64,000 bases of DNA from Pilimelia terevasa (GTDB lineage: Bacteria; Actinomycetota; Actinomycetes; Mycobacteriales; Micromonosporaceae): NCBI RefSeq assembly GCF_014647915.1, contig NZ_BMQC01000020.1, positions 1 to 64,000 of the forward strand, read 5' to 3'. How positions within the stretch are numbered: the first letter of the stretch is position 1; each line of letters opens with the position of its first letter. Shown in pieces: positions 57,591-64,000 of this stretch. A program made the position numbers and the translations under genes. The notes beneath the pieces were generated by a model, which did no database searches, had not been told where the DNA came from, and worked only from the letters and a program-made list of their open reading frames with translations.

Positions 57591-57850
57591 AAGTGCTCCT
57601 GCAAGGGGTCTGGGGGTTCTTTGTCGGTGGTCCAGAATCGTTGGATGAGGACGGCCAAAGCGTCAGCTGCCGTGTCGAGTTGGTCGCCGTTCATGGAGGT
57701 GGTTTCGACTTTCGCCAGCTGTGTGGTTTCGGTGTTGCGGCTTCGTCTTCTGCCGCGTCGCCGCGACTTCGGTGGGGCATTGTCTGGTGTGGACTTTGCC
57801 TGGTCAGGATAGCTCGGGTGGGTGTGGTGTGGATGGCGTGTGGTAGCCAT
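57587..57850 (-). CDS. Small basic protein coupled to the integrase
   Basis: 87 residues from ATG 57850, chosen because GGAGGAAC precedes it; the frame is open further upstream but there the composition is noncoding. Residues 1-45 are basic and Pro/His-rich, with an arginine run (KSRRRGRRRSRN), and the C-terminal half is acidic-helical (GDQLDTAADALAVLIQRFWT). Its stop overlaps the integrase start by four bases, so it is coupled to it. No family recognised. By position it is a candidate recombination directionality or accessory factor, which is inference. Confidence 0.55.
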   Translation of the reverse strand: MATTRHPHHTHPSYPDQAKSTPDNAPPKSRRRGRRRSRNTETTQLAKVETTSMNGDQLDTAADALAVLIQRFWTTDKEPPDPLQEHL

Positions 57851-58165
57851 GTTCCTCCGGCTGGGGCGTTCTTGTGGGGTCGATGGGCTTCGTTCATGTG
57901 GGTCCTTCCTTTCTGTCGATAAAGGAGCGGGATGATACCTTCGGTCGCTGGCAGCGCCGAGGCATCGGCGGCCGGATTGTGTGACACTTCTGCCGGCCGG
58001 CACAGCCGAGCCGACGAAGTCTGTGGAAACGCGGGCGGACGCGGGGGCGGACGTCGGTCCGCTGCCCCGGACATCGGTCCGGTCGCGACCGCTGGTGGAC
58101 GCTCGCCGGGCGGACATGCCTTGTCCGGGCGGCGGACTGCGAGGTCCGGCGCGTGCGGGTCGACG
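57851..58165. other. Intergenic region upstream of the integrase operon
   Basis: Two short frames on the minus strand (57691-57897 with AAGGAAGG upstream, and 57894-58169 from TTG) overlap their neighbours in an ATGA/TTGA chain. The first mostly duplicates the coding space of the integrase-coupled gene and both have Arg/Pro/His-rich composition, so I do not call them. The promoter of the integrase genes may lie here. Confidence 0.45.
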
Positions 58166-59050
58166 TCAAAGGTCACGGTCGGTGTGCCTGTCGAGGACGA
58201 ACCGGTCCAGGTCGATCAGCCGCTTGCGGGCCGGGTCCCCCTGCGGGGCCCACCAGACCGCGTTGGCGGCGCACCGGCCGGCTGGGAGGCTGTCACGGGC
58301 CAGCGTGGCCGCCGGGTGCGTGACGCCGGCCTCCCGCAGCCGCTGGTGCAGGTTGCCCTCCCGGGCCGCGGATCTCAGGGAGAACAGCACCGGGCGGACG
58401 CGTTCGAAGTCGTTGGCCATGTCGCTGTACTGGTGCATCTTGTCCACCAGCACCGTCAGCGACTCCGAACCGGTGTCGTACTCGAACCAGAACTTCACCT
58501 GCCGGCCGTCCTCGGCGAACACCCCGGCGGCGTCCGGGCGGACCTTCGGCCGAAGCAGCGACTTGAACGGGCTGTCGCCTGGCTCGCGGAACGAACCCTC
58601 GCCCTGGAAGAACCCCGCGGGCCGCCACTGCAGCAGCGCCGCCCCCGGTTGGGTGCGGGCGTAGCCGGCCAGGTCGGCGAAGAACCCGTTGACGCCCAGC
58701 TTGTGGTCCAGGTTCGCCCGCTGGGTCAGGTGCCAGCGCCGCTGCTTGGCCGCTGTGCGCCGCGGTATCGGGCCCCCGCGTTGCGCGGCGACCACGTCGA
58801 CGCCGAGCTGGTCGAGAACGTAGTGGTAGGGGTAGGAGCCGCCCTCCCACCGCTGCGGCCGGAACCGACCCAGCACGTGGGCGTTGTGCAGGGTCTGCAG
58901 CCGCCGCTGGCAGGCATCCAGCGATGGGAACAGCGCCCTGGCGATCTGGTCGGAGGTCAGCACGCCGTGGTCGGCGAGCCACTCAAGGAGTTGGTGGTCC
59001 CGGCCGGTCAGCCGGGACTGGATCGTCAGTACATGGTCAGTTGCTGCCAT
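58166..59050 (-). CDS. Replication-relaxation family protein
   Basis: 294 residues from ATG 59050, with GGAGGGG upstream. The N-terminal winged helix (LTGRDHQLLEWLADHGVLTS, QIARALFPSLDACQRRLQTL) and the following HYVLDQLGVDVVAAQRG and FWFEYDTGSESLTVLVDKM match the replication-relaxation family, which occurs on actinomycete integrative elements and plasmids and is implicated in plasmid replication or DNA binding. It is in the same direction as the integrase, which suggests one mobile-element module. No relaxase, helicase or tra gene is visible in the window. Confidence 0.82.
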   Translation of the reverse strand: MAATDHVLTIQSRLTGRDHQLLEWLADHGVLTSDQIARALFPSLDACQRRLQTLHNAHVLGRFRPQRWEGGSYPYHYVLDQLGVDVVAAQRGGPIPRRTAAKQRRWHLTQRANLDHKLGVNGFFADLAGYARTQPGAALLQWRPAGFFQGEGSFREPGDSPFKSLLRPKVRPDAAGVFAEDGRQVKFWFEYDTGSESLTVLVDKMHQYSDMANDFERVRPVLFSLRSAAREGNLHQRLREAGVTHPAATLARDSLPAGRCAANAVWWAPQGDPARKRLIDLDRFVLDRHTDRDL

Positions 59051-59810
59051 AAGCCCCTCCAGGGGGAGAGAAGGATGACCCAGAGGGTCTGTCTGAGCAG
59101 CGCGCGAGCCGCTGTCAGCGGCCACATGCTGCGGAAACGCGGTGGCAACGAGCCCGTCTGGGGCACCGTTCCAACACGGGCGCCAAGCCGGGCACCCACA
59201 CGGGCGCCCGCCCGGGCGCCCCGCCAGCCGCTGACAACGCTGGGCTGCAGCTGGCGGGTGATGACGTCACTGTGGAGTTGTCAATGAACAGCGCCATGCC
59301 TGCCGGCCGGCAAGCGATCTGGTACTGCGCCCGGGCACAGCCGAGCCCCGCGTCACGGCACGAAGCAGCGACACGCCAGTGGATGGATTGATTGGGCTAG
59401 CAGCCAGCCCGGCAGCGGCGCCCGCACACCAGTAGGCGGTACGGCCAGCCCGAACACGGTCAGAGCCCGAAGACGAAACGGCCTCGCACACCCCGGCGCG
59501 TCCACGCGCTCAGGCAGATGGCAGAAGGCCAGCCTCGCCGAGGTCAAACAACCTCGCCAACGACGATCCCTCGATCGCAACGACAGGTCAAGCCGTTGTT
59601 CTGACCCCCGCAGGAGGCAGCCAAGCATGGCGTACGGGTCAGTACGCCTCAGTACTTCCCGGTACGCCTCAGTCCGAAATCGAGACCGTTTGCGAACGCT
59701 ACGGGCAATCTTTCAAATGGCGAGCCGCGCCTGGTCCGAGTATTGGTCGCTCGGAGTTGGCTCCACCCTGGCGATCATGCCGCCGGGTGCGAGTCATCGT
59801 CCGCACGGGA
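59051..59810. other. 760-bp noncoding segment before the defence locus
   Basis: No convincing gene. Short frames lack ribosome binding sites or known motifs. A run of GGGCGCC/GGGCACC-type short repeats occurs at about 59171-59225, and GTACGCCTCAGTAC is imperfectly repeated at 59640-59670. The promoter of the replication-relaxation gene must be near 59050. Confidence 0.5.
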
Positions 59811-60743
59811 CTAGTCCAGGTGCCGCTCTGCCAGGGCGTTGAAGAATCGGTCGAGCAGTTCCTCGGGTTGCGCACGCTGAAGCAGTTCTGCGCCACCGAA
59901 TCGGTAGACCTCGTACCCACGCAGCCGCAGCTCGCGGTCCTCGGCGACCATGTCGGCGTAGCGAAGCGGACTCGCCCCTCCGCGCTCGTCGGCGTAGTGC
60001 TGGACGCCATCGCACTCGATCACGACTCGCGCGCGGTTGGGCAGCAGCAGCAGGAAGTCCATCCGTTGCCGGCTGAGGGTCGTAGGTGCTTGCTGTTTGG
60101 AGTAGGGGTCGTAATGGAGGTAGACTTGCGGGAGCAAAGCAGGGATGTCGGGTCCGAGCCGTACGTAGCGTTGGGCGTAGGCGCGCAAGATTCGTCGTTC
60201 GGCGTCGTTTTCGCCGAGGGAGCGATTCAACCGCTGGTACAGGCTACGGGCGATACCAAGCTCAGGATTCCCGGTCATGCCTTCCCGGTCCGCCCACCAT
60301 GCCGTTAACTGGCGCCAGGTGAGCCCGCCGGGCTCCAACGGGCGGTCGTACACGAGGCAGTACTGCTCGTTTTCCACGACAGCGATGTCGTTGTTGATCG
60401 CATCTCGAAAGACGATCCTCGGCTTAGGTCCGTCAGCAGCGAAGATCAAGTTCTTTAGGGCACCCGACACGCCCGAAGGGCCGAGGCGCGCGACGAGCGC
60501 CATCAACTCGTCCGGGGCTGCGATGCGCTGCGCCACGTCACGTGCCAAGTCGGCCAGGCTCTGGACGTCGTGGTCCTTCAGGATGGTGTAGGCGAAGCCG
60601 GCCTTGGTATAAGTGGCGTACTCCTCCGGCCATGGAGCTAGGCCGAGGTCTTCGAAGAAATCCTCAATCTGCACCCTGGTCATCCCGTCCCGCAGATGAT
60701 CAGCAATCGATCGTCGGAGGCGATTGGGGCTCACATTGGACAC
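59811..60743 (-). CDS. Putative defence nuclease, AbiJ-like C-terminal module
   Basis: 310 residues from GTG 60743, with GGAG nine bases upstream; GTG 60734 is possible. Residues 1-95 form an unidentified helical domain (RRSIADHLRDGMTRVQIEDF, WPEEYATYTKAGFAYTILKD). Residues about 100-195 (GALKNLIFAADGPKPRIVFR, DAINNDIAVVENEQYCLVYD) occur in AbiJ-like abortive-infection proteins. Residues about 220-300 are nuclease-like (SRQRMDFLLLLPNRARVVIE, CDGVQHYAD, YEVYRFGGAEL), with the Asp ... Glu-x-Asp pattern of Vsr/DUF559-type PD-(D/E)xK folds. It has a near-identical C-terminal paralogue at 62107-63309. It lies 76 bp downstream of the Mrr-like gene, so the two are likely one operon. Confidence 0.8.
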   Translation of the reverse strand: MSNVSPNRLRRSIADHLRDGMTRVQIEDFFEDLGLAPWPEEYATYTKAGFAYTILKDHDVQSLADLARDVAQRIAAPDELMALVARLGPSGVSGALKNLIFAADGPKPRIVFRDAINNDIAVVENEQYCLVYDRPLEPGGLTWRQLTAWWADREGMTGNPELGIARSLYQRLNRSLGENDAERRILRAYAQRYVRLGPDIPALLPQVYLHYDPYSKQQAPTTLSRQRMDFLLLLPNRARVVIECDGVQHYADERGGASPLRYADMVAEDRELRLRGYEVYRFGGAELLQRAQPEELLDRFFNALAERHLD

Positions 60744-60819
60744 GGCAAGGGACTCCACGCGGGCGGGGTTGGCAGAGACTGAGGTCGACCTAGTGCTGGG
60801 CGCGGTGTTGCGACTGGCG

Positions 60820-62025
60820 CTACCTAAGTTCGTATTCCGCAACCAGCCAGGGTCGCTGCGAAAGCATGGTTGTCAGCCGGGGTTCCGGCCACAGATCAAC
60901 GAATGGCACCTTGCCAGCCTCGTTGTGCCGTTCGACCCACGCAACCGCATCCGGGGTGAAGTGCCCACTCGTCGCGACGACGAACCCGCGAACTACAGGC
61001 GGCTCCCACAGCGTGATGCGAATCAGGGCATTAGCGATCTCCTCCGGCGGTACGGACTTCGACAACCAGTGCTTGGCCTGGACGATGACACGTTCGGTGC
61101 GCACCCCACCCGCGCCATCGTGCAGGACACGCTCAGCCGAGATATCTCGACCCCGATCCGCGGCGTTGGCCTTCATCAGTAGCTGGACGTTCTGGAAGCC
61201 CGGGAGGTTCTGCAATAGGTCGTGGAGCAGACGCTCGAAGTGGTCCGGGTCCAACTTGCCCCAGCACAGCTTGGTGGAAGCCCCACCGACGGGTCGTTGG
61301 GCGGCGGCGTTGCCCAAGTCGATGTCGGGTACTGGGAGAGGGTCGTCGTCGGAGAACATCGCTGCTTCAATGTCTGGCTTAACGGTGGGCCAGTCGAACT
61401 CGTAAATGTCGTGCCAGTCGTGCCCCTGACCGAAGTACTCGTGTCGGTGAAGGTCGCCCCACCGTCCGCTGCGGCATGCAGTGTCGCCCATCAAGCGTTC
61501 GATCTCCGCGATCGCAGCCTCTAACGACGACACCCTGGCGTCGTCCACGCGCTCCGTCGAGTCCCGTGGGATGTTCGCTAACAGTTGAGGCAGGAGGGTG
61601 TCGACCTGGGTGACCAGCTCCTGCATGCGATCGCGGACGGCGCGGCGCCGCGCTCGGTTCAACCGATGCCGGTACTCCGCTAGTGCCTTACTGGGAGCAT
61701 CCGACGCCTCGGCGACACCAAAGGGCGGCTCGCCTAGTTCGGCGTATTCCAGGTACATTGTACCGATTTGATGCATATCAGGCAGCGGCTCGCTGATTGT
61801 CCAGTTGTCGATCTTGGGCAGGCCGCCGAGTAGGTCGTCCCAGGTGCGGGTCAGATCCTCATACTCCGTCGTGGATCCCGCCGCCGGGCCGGTGGGCAGC
61901 ATCGGACCTGCCCGCTCCCACACTGCCTGGAGGCGTTCCAGGTTGGCGGCGGCGCGGTCCATGACGGCCAGTAGCTCCTCAAGGGTCAAGGCTGCATCTG
62001 CGCGTCCACCGGCCCGATCAGTCAC
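60820..62025 (-). CDS. Mrr-like restriction endonuclease family protein
   Basis: 401 residues from GTG 62025; the frame is open much further upstream, but that part is antisense to the neighbouring gene. Start codon uncertain, since its ribosome binding site is poor. Residues 1-240 contain predicted coiled-coil segments (VMDRAAANLERLQAVWERAG, YRHRLNRARRRAVRDRMQEL) with no recognised domain. The C-terminal about 140 residues are Mrr-type (LDPDHFERLLHDLLQNLPGF, DRGRDI, then VIVQAKHW), i.e. the Asp ... Gln-x-Lys variant of the PD-(D/E)xK active site typical of type IV modified-DNA nucleases. It is divergent from the paralogue at 62107, sharing a short intergenic region. Confidence 0.82.
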   Translation of the reverse strand: MTDRAGGRADAALTLEELLAVMDRAAANLERLQAVWERAGPMLPTGPAAGSTTEYEDLTRTWDDLLGGLPKIDNWTISEPLPDMHQIGTMYLEYAELGEPPFGVAEASDAPSKALAEYRHRLNRARRRAVRDRMQELVTQVDTLLPQLLANIPRDSTERVDDARVSSLEAAIAEIERLMGDTACRSGRWGDLHRHEYFGQGHDWHDIYEFDWPTVKPDIEAAMFSDDDPLPVPDIDLGNAAAQRPVGGASTKLCWGKLDPDHFERLLHDLLQNLPGFQNVQLLMKANAADRGRDISAERVLHDGAGGVRTERVIVQAKHWLSKSVPPEEIANALIRITLWEPPVVRGFVVATSGHFTPDAVAWVERHNEAGKVPFVDLWPEPRLTTMLSQRPWLVAEYELR

Positions 62026-62106
62026 GCTCCATAGCGTACTGGGTAGGCTGATCTGATTCCGTGGACCAGCGGCTATACGTGTCGGCGACGCCGCGCCCAC
62101 AGGTAG

Positions 62107-63309
62107 ATGTCCTCTGCTTGTGGACTCGGCGGCAGCGCGGGGTCGGACGGCGACGAGCGCCAGCGCGGGAGCGCCGGGTCGAAGCTGCGTCAGGAGGTCA
62201 CCATCAGCGGAACTGACTTCATCACGGGTGTCACCCGCCGGCGCGTCATCGACGGACTGGCGCAGACGAAGACGCACTGGAGCGGCACGCTGGAAGAGGT
62301 CGACTTTCTCGGCCGGCTTTACGACGTCGACTCGTTGCCCAGCCGCGATCCGCGGTTCTCTACCGCCAGTCAGGACATTGTCCAGCATCGATGGCTGAAC
62401 CACGACTGGGACAACGACTGGATCTTCCACGACTCCCGCTTCGGCCTGGCTGATGGCGACGAGGCGCTGCTGGCGTTCCTCGTTGAGATGCTGCACCCCG
62501 AGGTCCGCACCGATGTTGCCGAGGTTGAGCGGCTACAGGCCTTCCTCAACGACGTGCTGATCAGCGACGGCTACGAGCTGGTTCAAGTCGATGACATCAG
62601 CGGCGCCCCAGTCTTCGCCGCACGCCGTATCGGCGCAGGGGTCCGTGGCACGATGAAGAACTTGATCTTCGCTGCTGACGGACCGAAGCCGAGGATCGTT
62701 TTTCGAGATGCGATCAACAACGACGTCGCCGTCGTGGAGAACGAGCAGTACTGCCTCGTCTACGACCGGCCTCTTGCAGCGCATGGGCTGACCTGGGCCG
62801 AACTTACAGCGTGGTGGGCGGACCGAGAGGGCATAGCCGGCACACCTGACCGTGACATCGCTCTTGGCCTCTACCGGCGGCTAAGTCGATCCCTCGGCAG
62901 AAATGACGCCGAGCGACGAATCCTTCGCGCCTACGCCCAACGCTATGCGCGGCTCGGACCACACATCCCCGCGCTTATCCCGCAGGTCTATCTTCACTTT
63001 GACCCGTACGTGCGCGCGAGCCACCCGCCCGGCGCCGCTCCACTCGCACGGCAGCGGATGGACTTCCTCCTCCTGCTACCGCACCGCGGCCGGATCGTCA
63101 TCGAGTGCGACGGCAAGCAGCACTACGCCGACGACGACGGCCGGGCCAGCCCGCGCCGCTATGCCGACATGATGACTGAGGACCGCGAGTTGCGGCTCAA
63201 CGGCTATGAGGTCTACCGCTTTGGTGGCGCCGATCTTGTAGACGGCCCGCAGACGGTACACCGCCTCGACGCGTTCTTCGATCGGCTCGCAGCCCGCTAC
63301 GCCGCTTGA
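62107..63309 (+). CDS. AbiJ-NTD3 domain protein with nuclease-like C-terminus
   Basis: 400 residues if started at ATG 62107, or 368 if at 62203. Residues about 38-180 match the AbiJ-NTD3 domain: FITGVTRRRVIDGLAQTKTH, WSGTLEEVDFLGRLYDVDSL, SQDIVQHRWLNHDWDNDWIF, DEALLAFLVEMLHPEVRTDV. The rest is almost the same as the neighbouring paralogue: KNLIFAADGPKPRIVFRDAI and onward, with nuclease-like RQRMDFLLLLPHRGRIVIEC and DGKQHYAD. An excellent Shine-Dalgarno AGGAGG (62192-62197) stands five bases before an in-frame ATC (62203), which would make the protein begin exactly at the conserved domain; the upstream 32 residues look noncoding. Probable role: abortive infection or phage-triggered DNA damage. 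Confidence 0.82.
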   Translation: MSSACGLGGSAGSDGDERQRGSAGSKLRQEVTISGTDFITGVTRRRVIDGLAQTKTHWSGTLEEVDFLGRLYDVDSLPSRDPRFSTASQDIVQHRWLNHDWDNDWIFHDSRFGLADGDEALLAFLVEMLHPEVRTDVAEVERLQAFLNDVLISDGYELVQVDDISGAPVFAARRIGAGVRGTMKNLIFAADGPKPRIVFRDAINNDVAVVENEQYCLVYDRPLAAHGLTWAELTAWWADREGIAGTPDRDIALGLYRRLSRSLGRNDAERRILRAYAQRYARLGPHIPALIPQVYLHFDPYVRASHPPGAAPLARQRMDFLLLLPHRGRIVIECDGKQHYADDDGRASPRRYADMMTEDRELRLNGYEVYRFGGADLVDGPQTVHRLDAFFDRLAARYAA

Positions 63310-63435
63310 GCGTCGGCTACCTCGAGTCGCCGGTAGCGGAGCTGCCCCTGCGATGCTCGCGAAATCCCGACCCTCGGCCTCGAGGTCCGAGTGGGGACGC
63401 TCACAGCCCTCTTGTCCTCGCCAGCGGGTCGGCGG

Positions 63436-63711
63436 TCAGAACGTACCGAGGTCTGGCCGCCACGTCTGAATCTCGGCGTCATACCTGCCCTCGCGGACGT
63501 CCCGCAGGGCGGTGGCGTACCCGGCCTCGATCGCCTGACAGAACATCCGCAGCACCTGCATAGGTGCGTCCTGGTAGCCGTATCCGGACCAGAGCATCGC
63601 GACAGCCTCGTCAGCTGCCCTCGCATCCGCGGGGTCGCGGGTGGCGTAGTCGTGCAGGTTGGCGACCGCCGAGATCCAGTTGTCGATCGCTTCCTCTGGG
63701 ATGTCAGCCAT
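63436..63711 (-). CDS. Hypothetical protein, 91 residues
   Basis: I do not recognise a family. From ATG 63711, the sequence is protein-like: MADIPEEAIDNWISAVANLH, DEAVAMLWSGYGYQDAPMQV, LRMFCQAIEAGYATALRDVR. It is acidic, helical, with no signal peptide or membrane helix. The ribosome binding site is weak. It is convergent with the AbiJ-like gene, 126 bp away, and could be an accessory to it, but nothing shows this. Confidence 0.55.
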   Translation of the reverse strand: MADIPEEAIDNWISAVANLHDYATRDPADARAADEAVAMLWSGYGYQDAPMQVLRMFCQAIEAGYATALRDVREGRYDAEIQTWRPDLGTF

Positions 63712-64000
63712 GTCTATCAGTGTGTCACGCCGGCACAGATCACCTCGGCTCGCGCCGGCCGGTCGAGGCGTCCTCGTCGCAGGTCGCCACGGGTACCGCC
63801 ACCGGGGTCGAAGGAAGACTCTGGTGGTCGAGGTGGACCAGCCGCTGTTCAGCCGGTGGACTTACAGGGTCGTCGCGATGTAGTACGAGCCCGACGGCCG
63901 GCCGGATCGGCCGTACGTCAGTCTTCTCACCGCGGTCCACCCAGCCACGACATGCGATCGGTCTCTGCTGGAGCAACGCCCTAACACCGAGGCGGTGGGG
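63712..64000. other. Right edge, nothing assigned
   Basis: Short frames on both strands; none has supporting signals. The + strand frame ending at 63883 includes RRKTLVVEVDQPLFSRWTYR, which might be the end of a decayed gene, but I cannot assign it. Confidence 0.4.

Noticed and set aside
57691-57897. Frame with AAGGAAGG upstream of ATG 57897, overlapping the integrase-coupled gene
   Set aside because: About 160 of its 207 bases lie in the coding space of the gene at 57587-57850, whose stop and start signals fit better.
57894-58169. Frame with a TTGA overlap to the replication-relaxation gene stop, which could be a coupled gene
   Set aside because: TTG start, Arg/Pro-rich composition and no family. 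The overlap alone is not enough.
59171-59225. Run of GGGCGCC-like units as a possible CRISPR or iteron array
   Set aside because: Units are irregular, only 10-14 bases apart, with no spacers or constant repeat length. No cas gene is near. No CRISPR array is seen anywhere in the window.
62026-62496. Upstream extension of the Mrr-like gene by 157 residues
   Set aside because: It would run antisense through the start of the AbiJ-like gene and has a composition of the complementary strand of a coding region.

Overview
The window is about 64 kb of a high-GC actinomycete chromosome that carries the replication origin. The gene order is typical of Actinobacteria: rpmH-rnpA-yidD-yidC-khpB-rsmG-parA-parB on the minus strand, then dnaA-oriC-dnaN-gnd-recF-DUF721-gyrB-gyrA-DUF3566-tRNA-Ile-tRNA-Ala on the plus strand. 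gnd between dnaN and recF, GTG/TTG starts and very GC-rich third positions fit a Streptomyces- or Micromonospora-like organism. Micromonosporaceae is my guess, not a demonstrated assignment.

Left end (1-8.7 kb) is accessory. It has a frameshifted IS30-type transposase, a small membrane protein, a very large secreted protein with a lysozyme/SLT-like and a golvesin-like domain, two small secreted bulb-lectin-like proteins in a conspicuously AT-rich patch, and two decayed IS5-type transposase remnants. Core genes follow (8.7-31.6 kb): a class A penicillin-binding protein, DUF5318, a PadR repressor and inositol-phosphate synthase, several small secreted proteins, CCA tRNA nucleotidyltransferase, and a cell-envelope/redox cluster (murJ, pseudokinase, sigM-like sigma and its anti-sigma, trxB, trxA, a CwlM-like amidase). 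After these come an acetyltransferase, a PLP aminotransferase and a D-Ala-D-Ala-ligase-like protein.

From 31.6 to 34.0 kb there is no convincing gene. The interval holds eight perfect parS palindromes and a satellite cluster of DnaA boxes, next to parB and parA. The main oriC lies between dnaA and dnaN, with about twenty DnaA-box-like nonamers and an internally duplicated 42-bp module. Further DnaA boxes lie upstream of dnaA and between gyrB and gyrA.

Right end (55.9-64 kb) is a second accessory region, starting inside the tRNA-Ala gene. A large serine integrase reads toward the tRNA and its last codons are antisense to it. It is preceded by a small translationally coupled gene and a replication-relaxation protein. 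Beyond lies a compact putative defence locus: an Mrr-like restriction endonuclease gene flanked by two inverted paralogues that share one C-terminal nuclease-like module but have different N-terminal domains, one of them AbiJ-NTD3-like. This is the best candidate for an undescribed system in the window.
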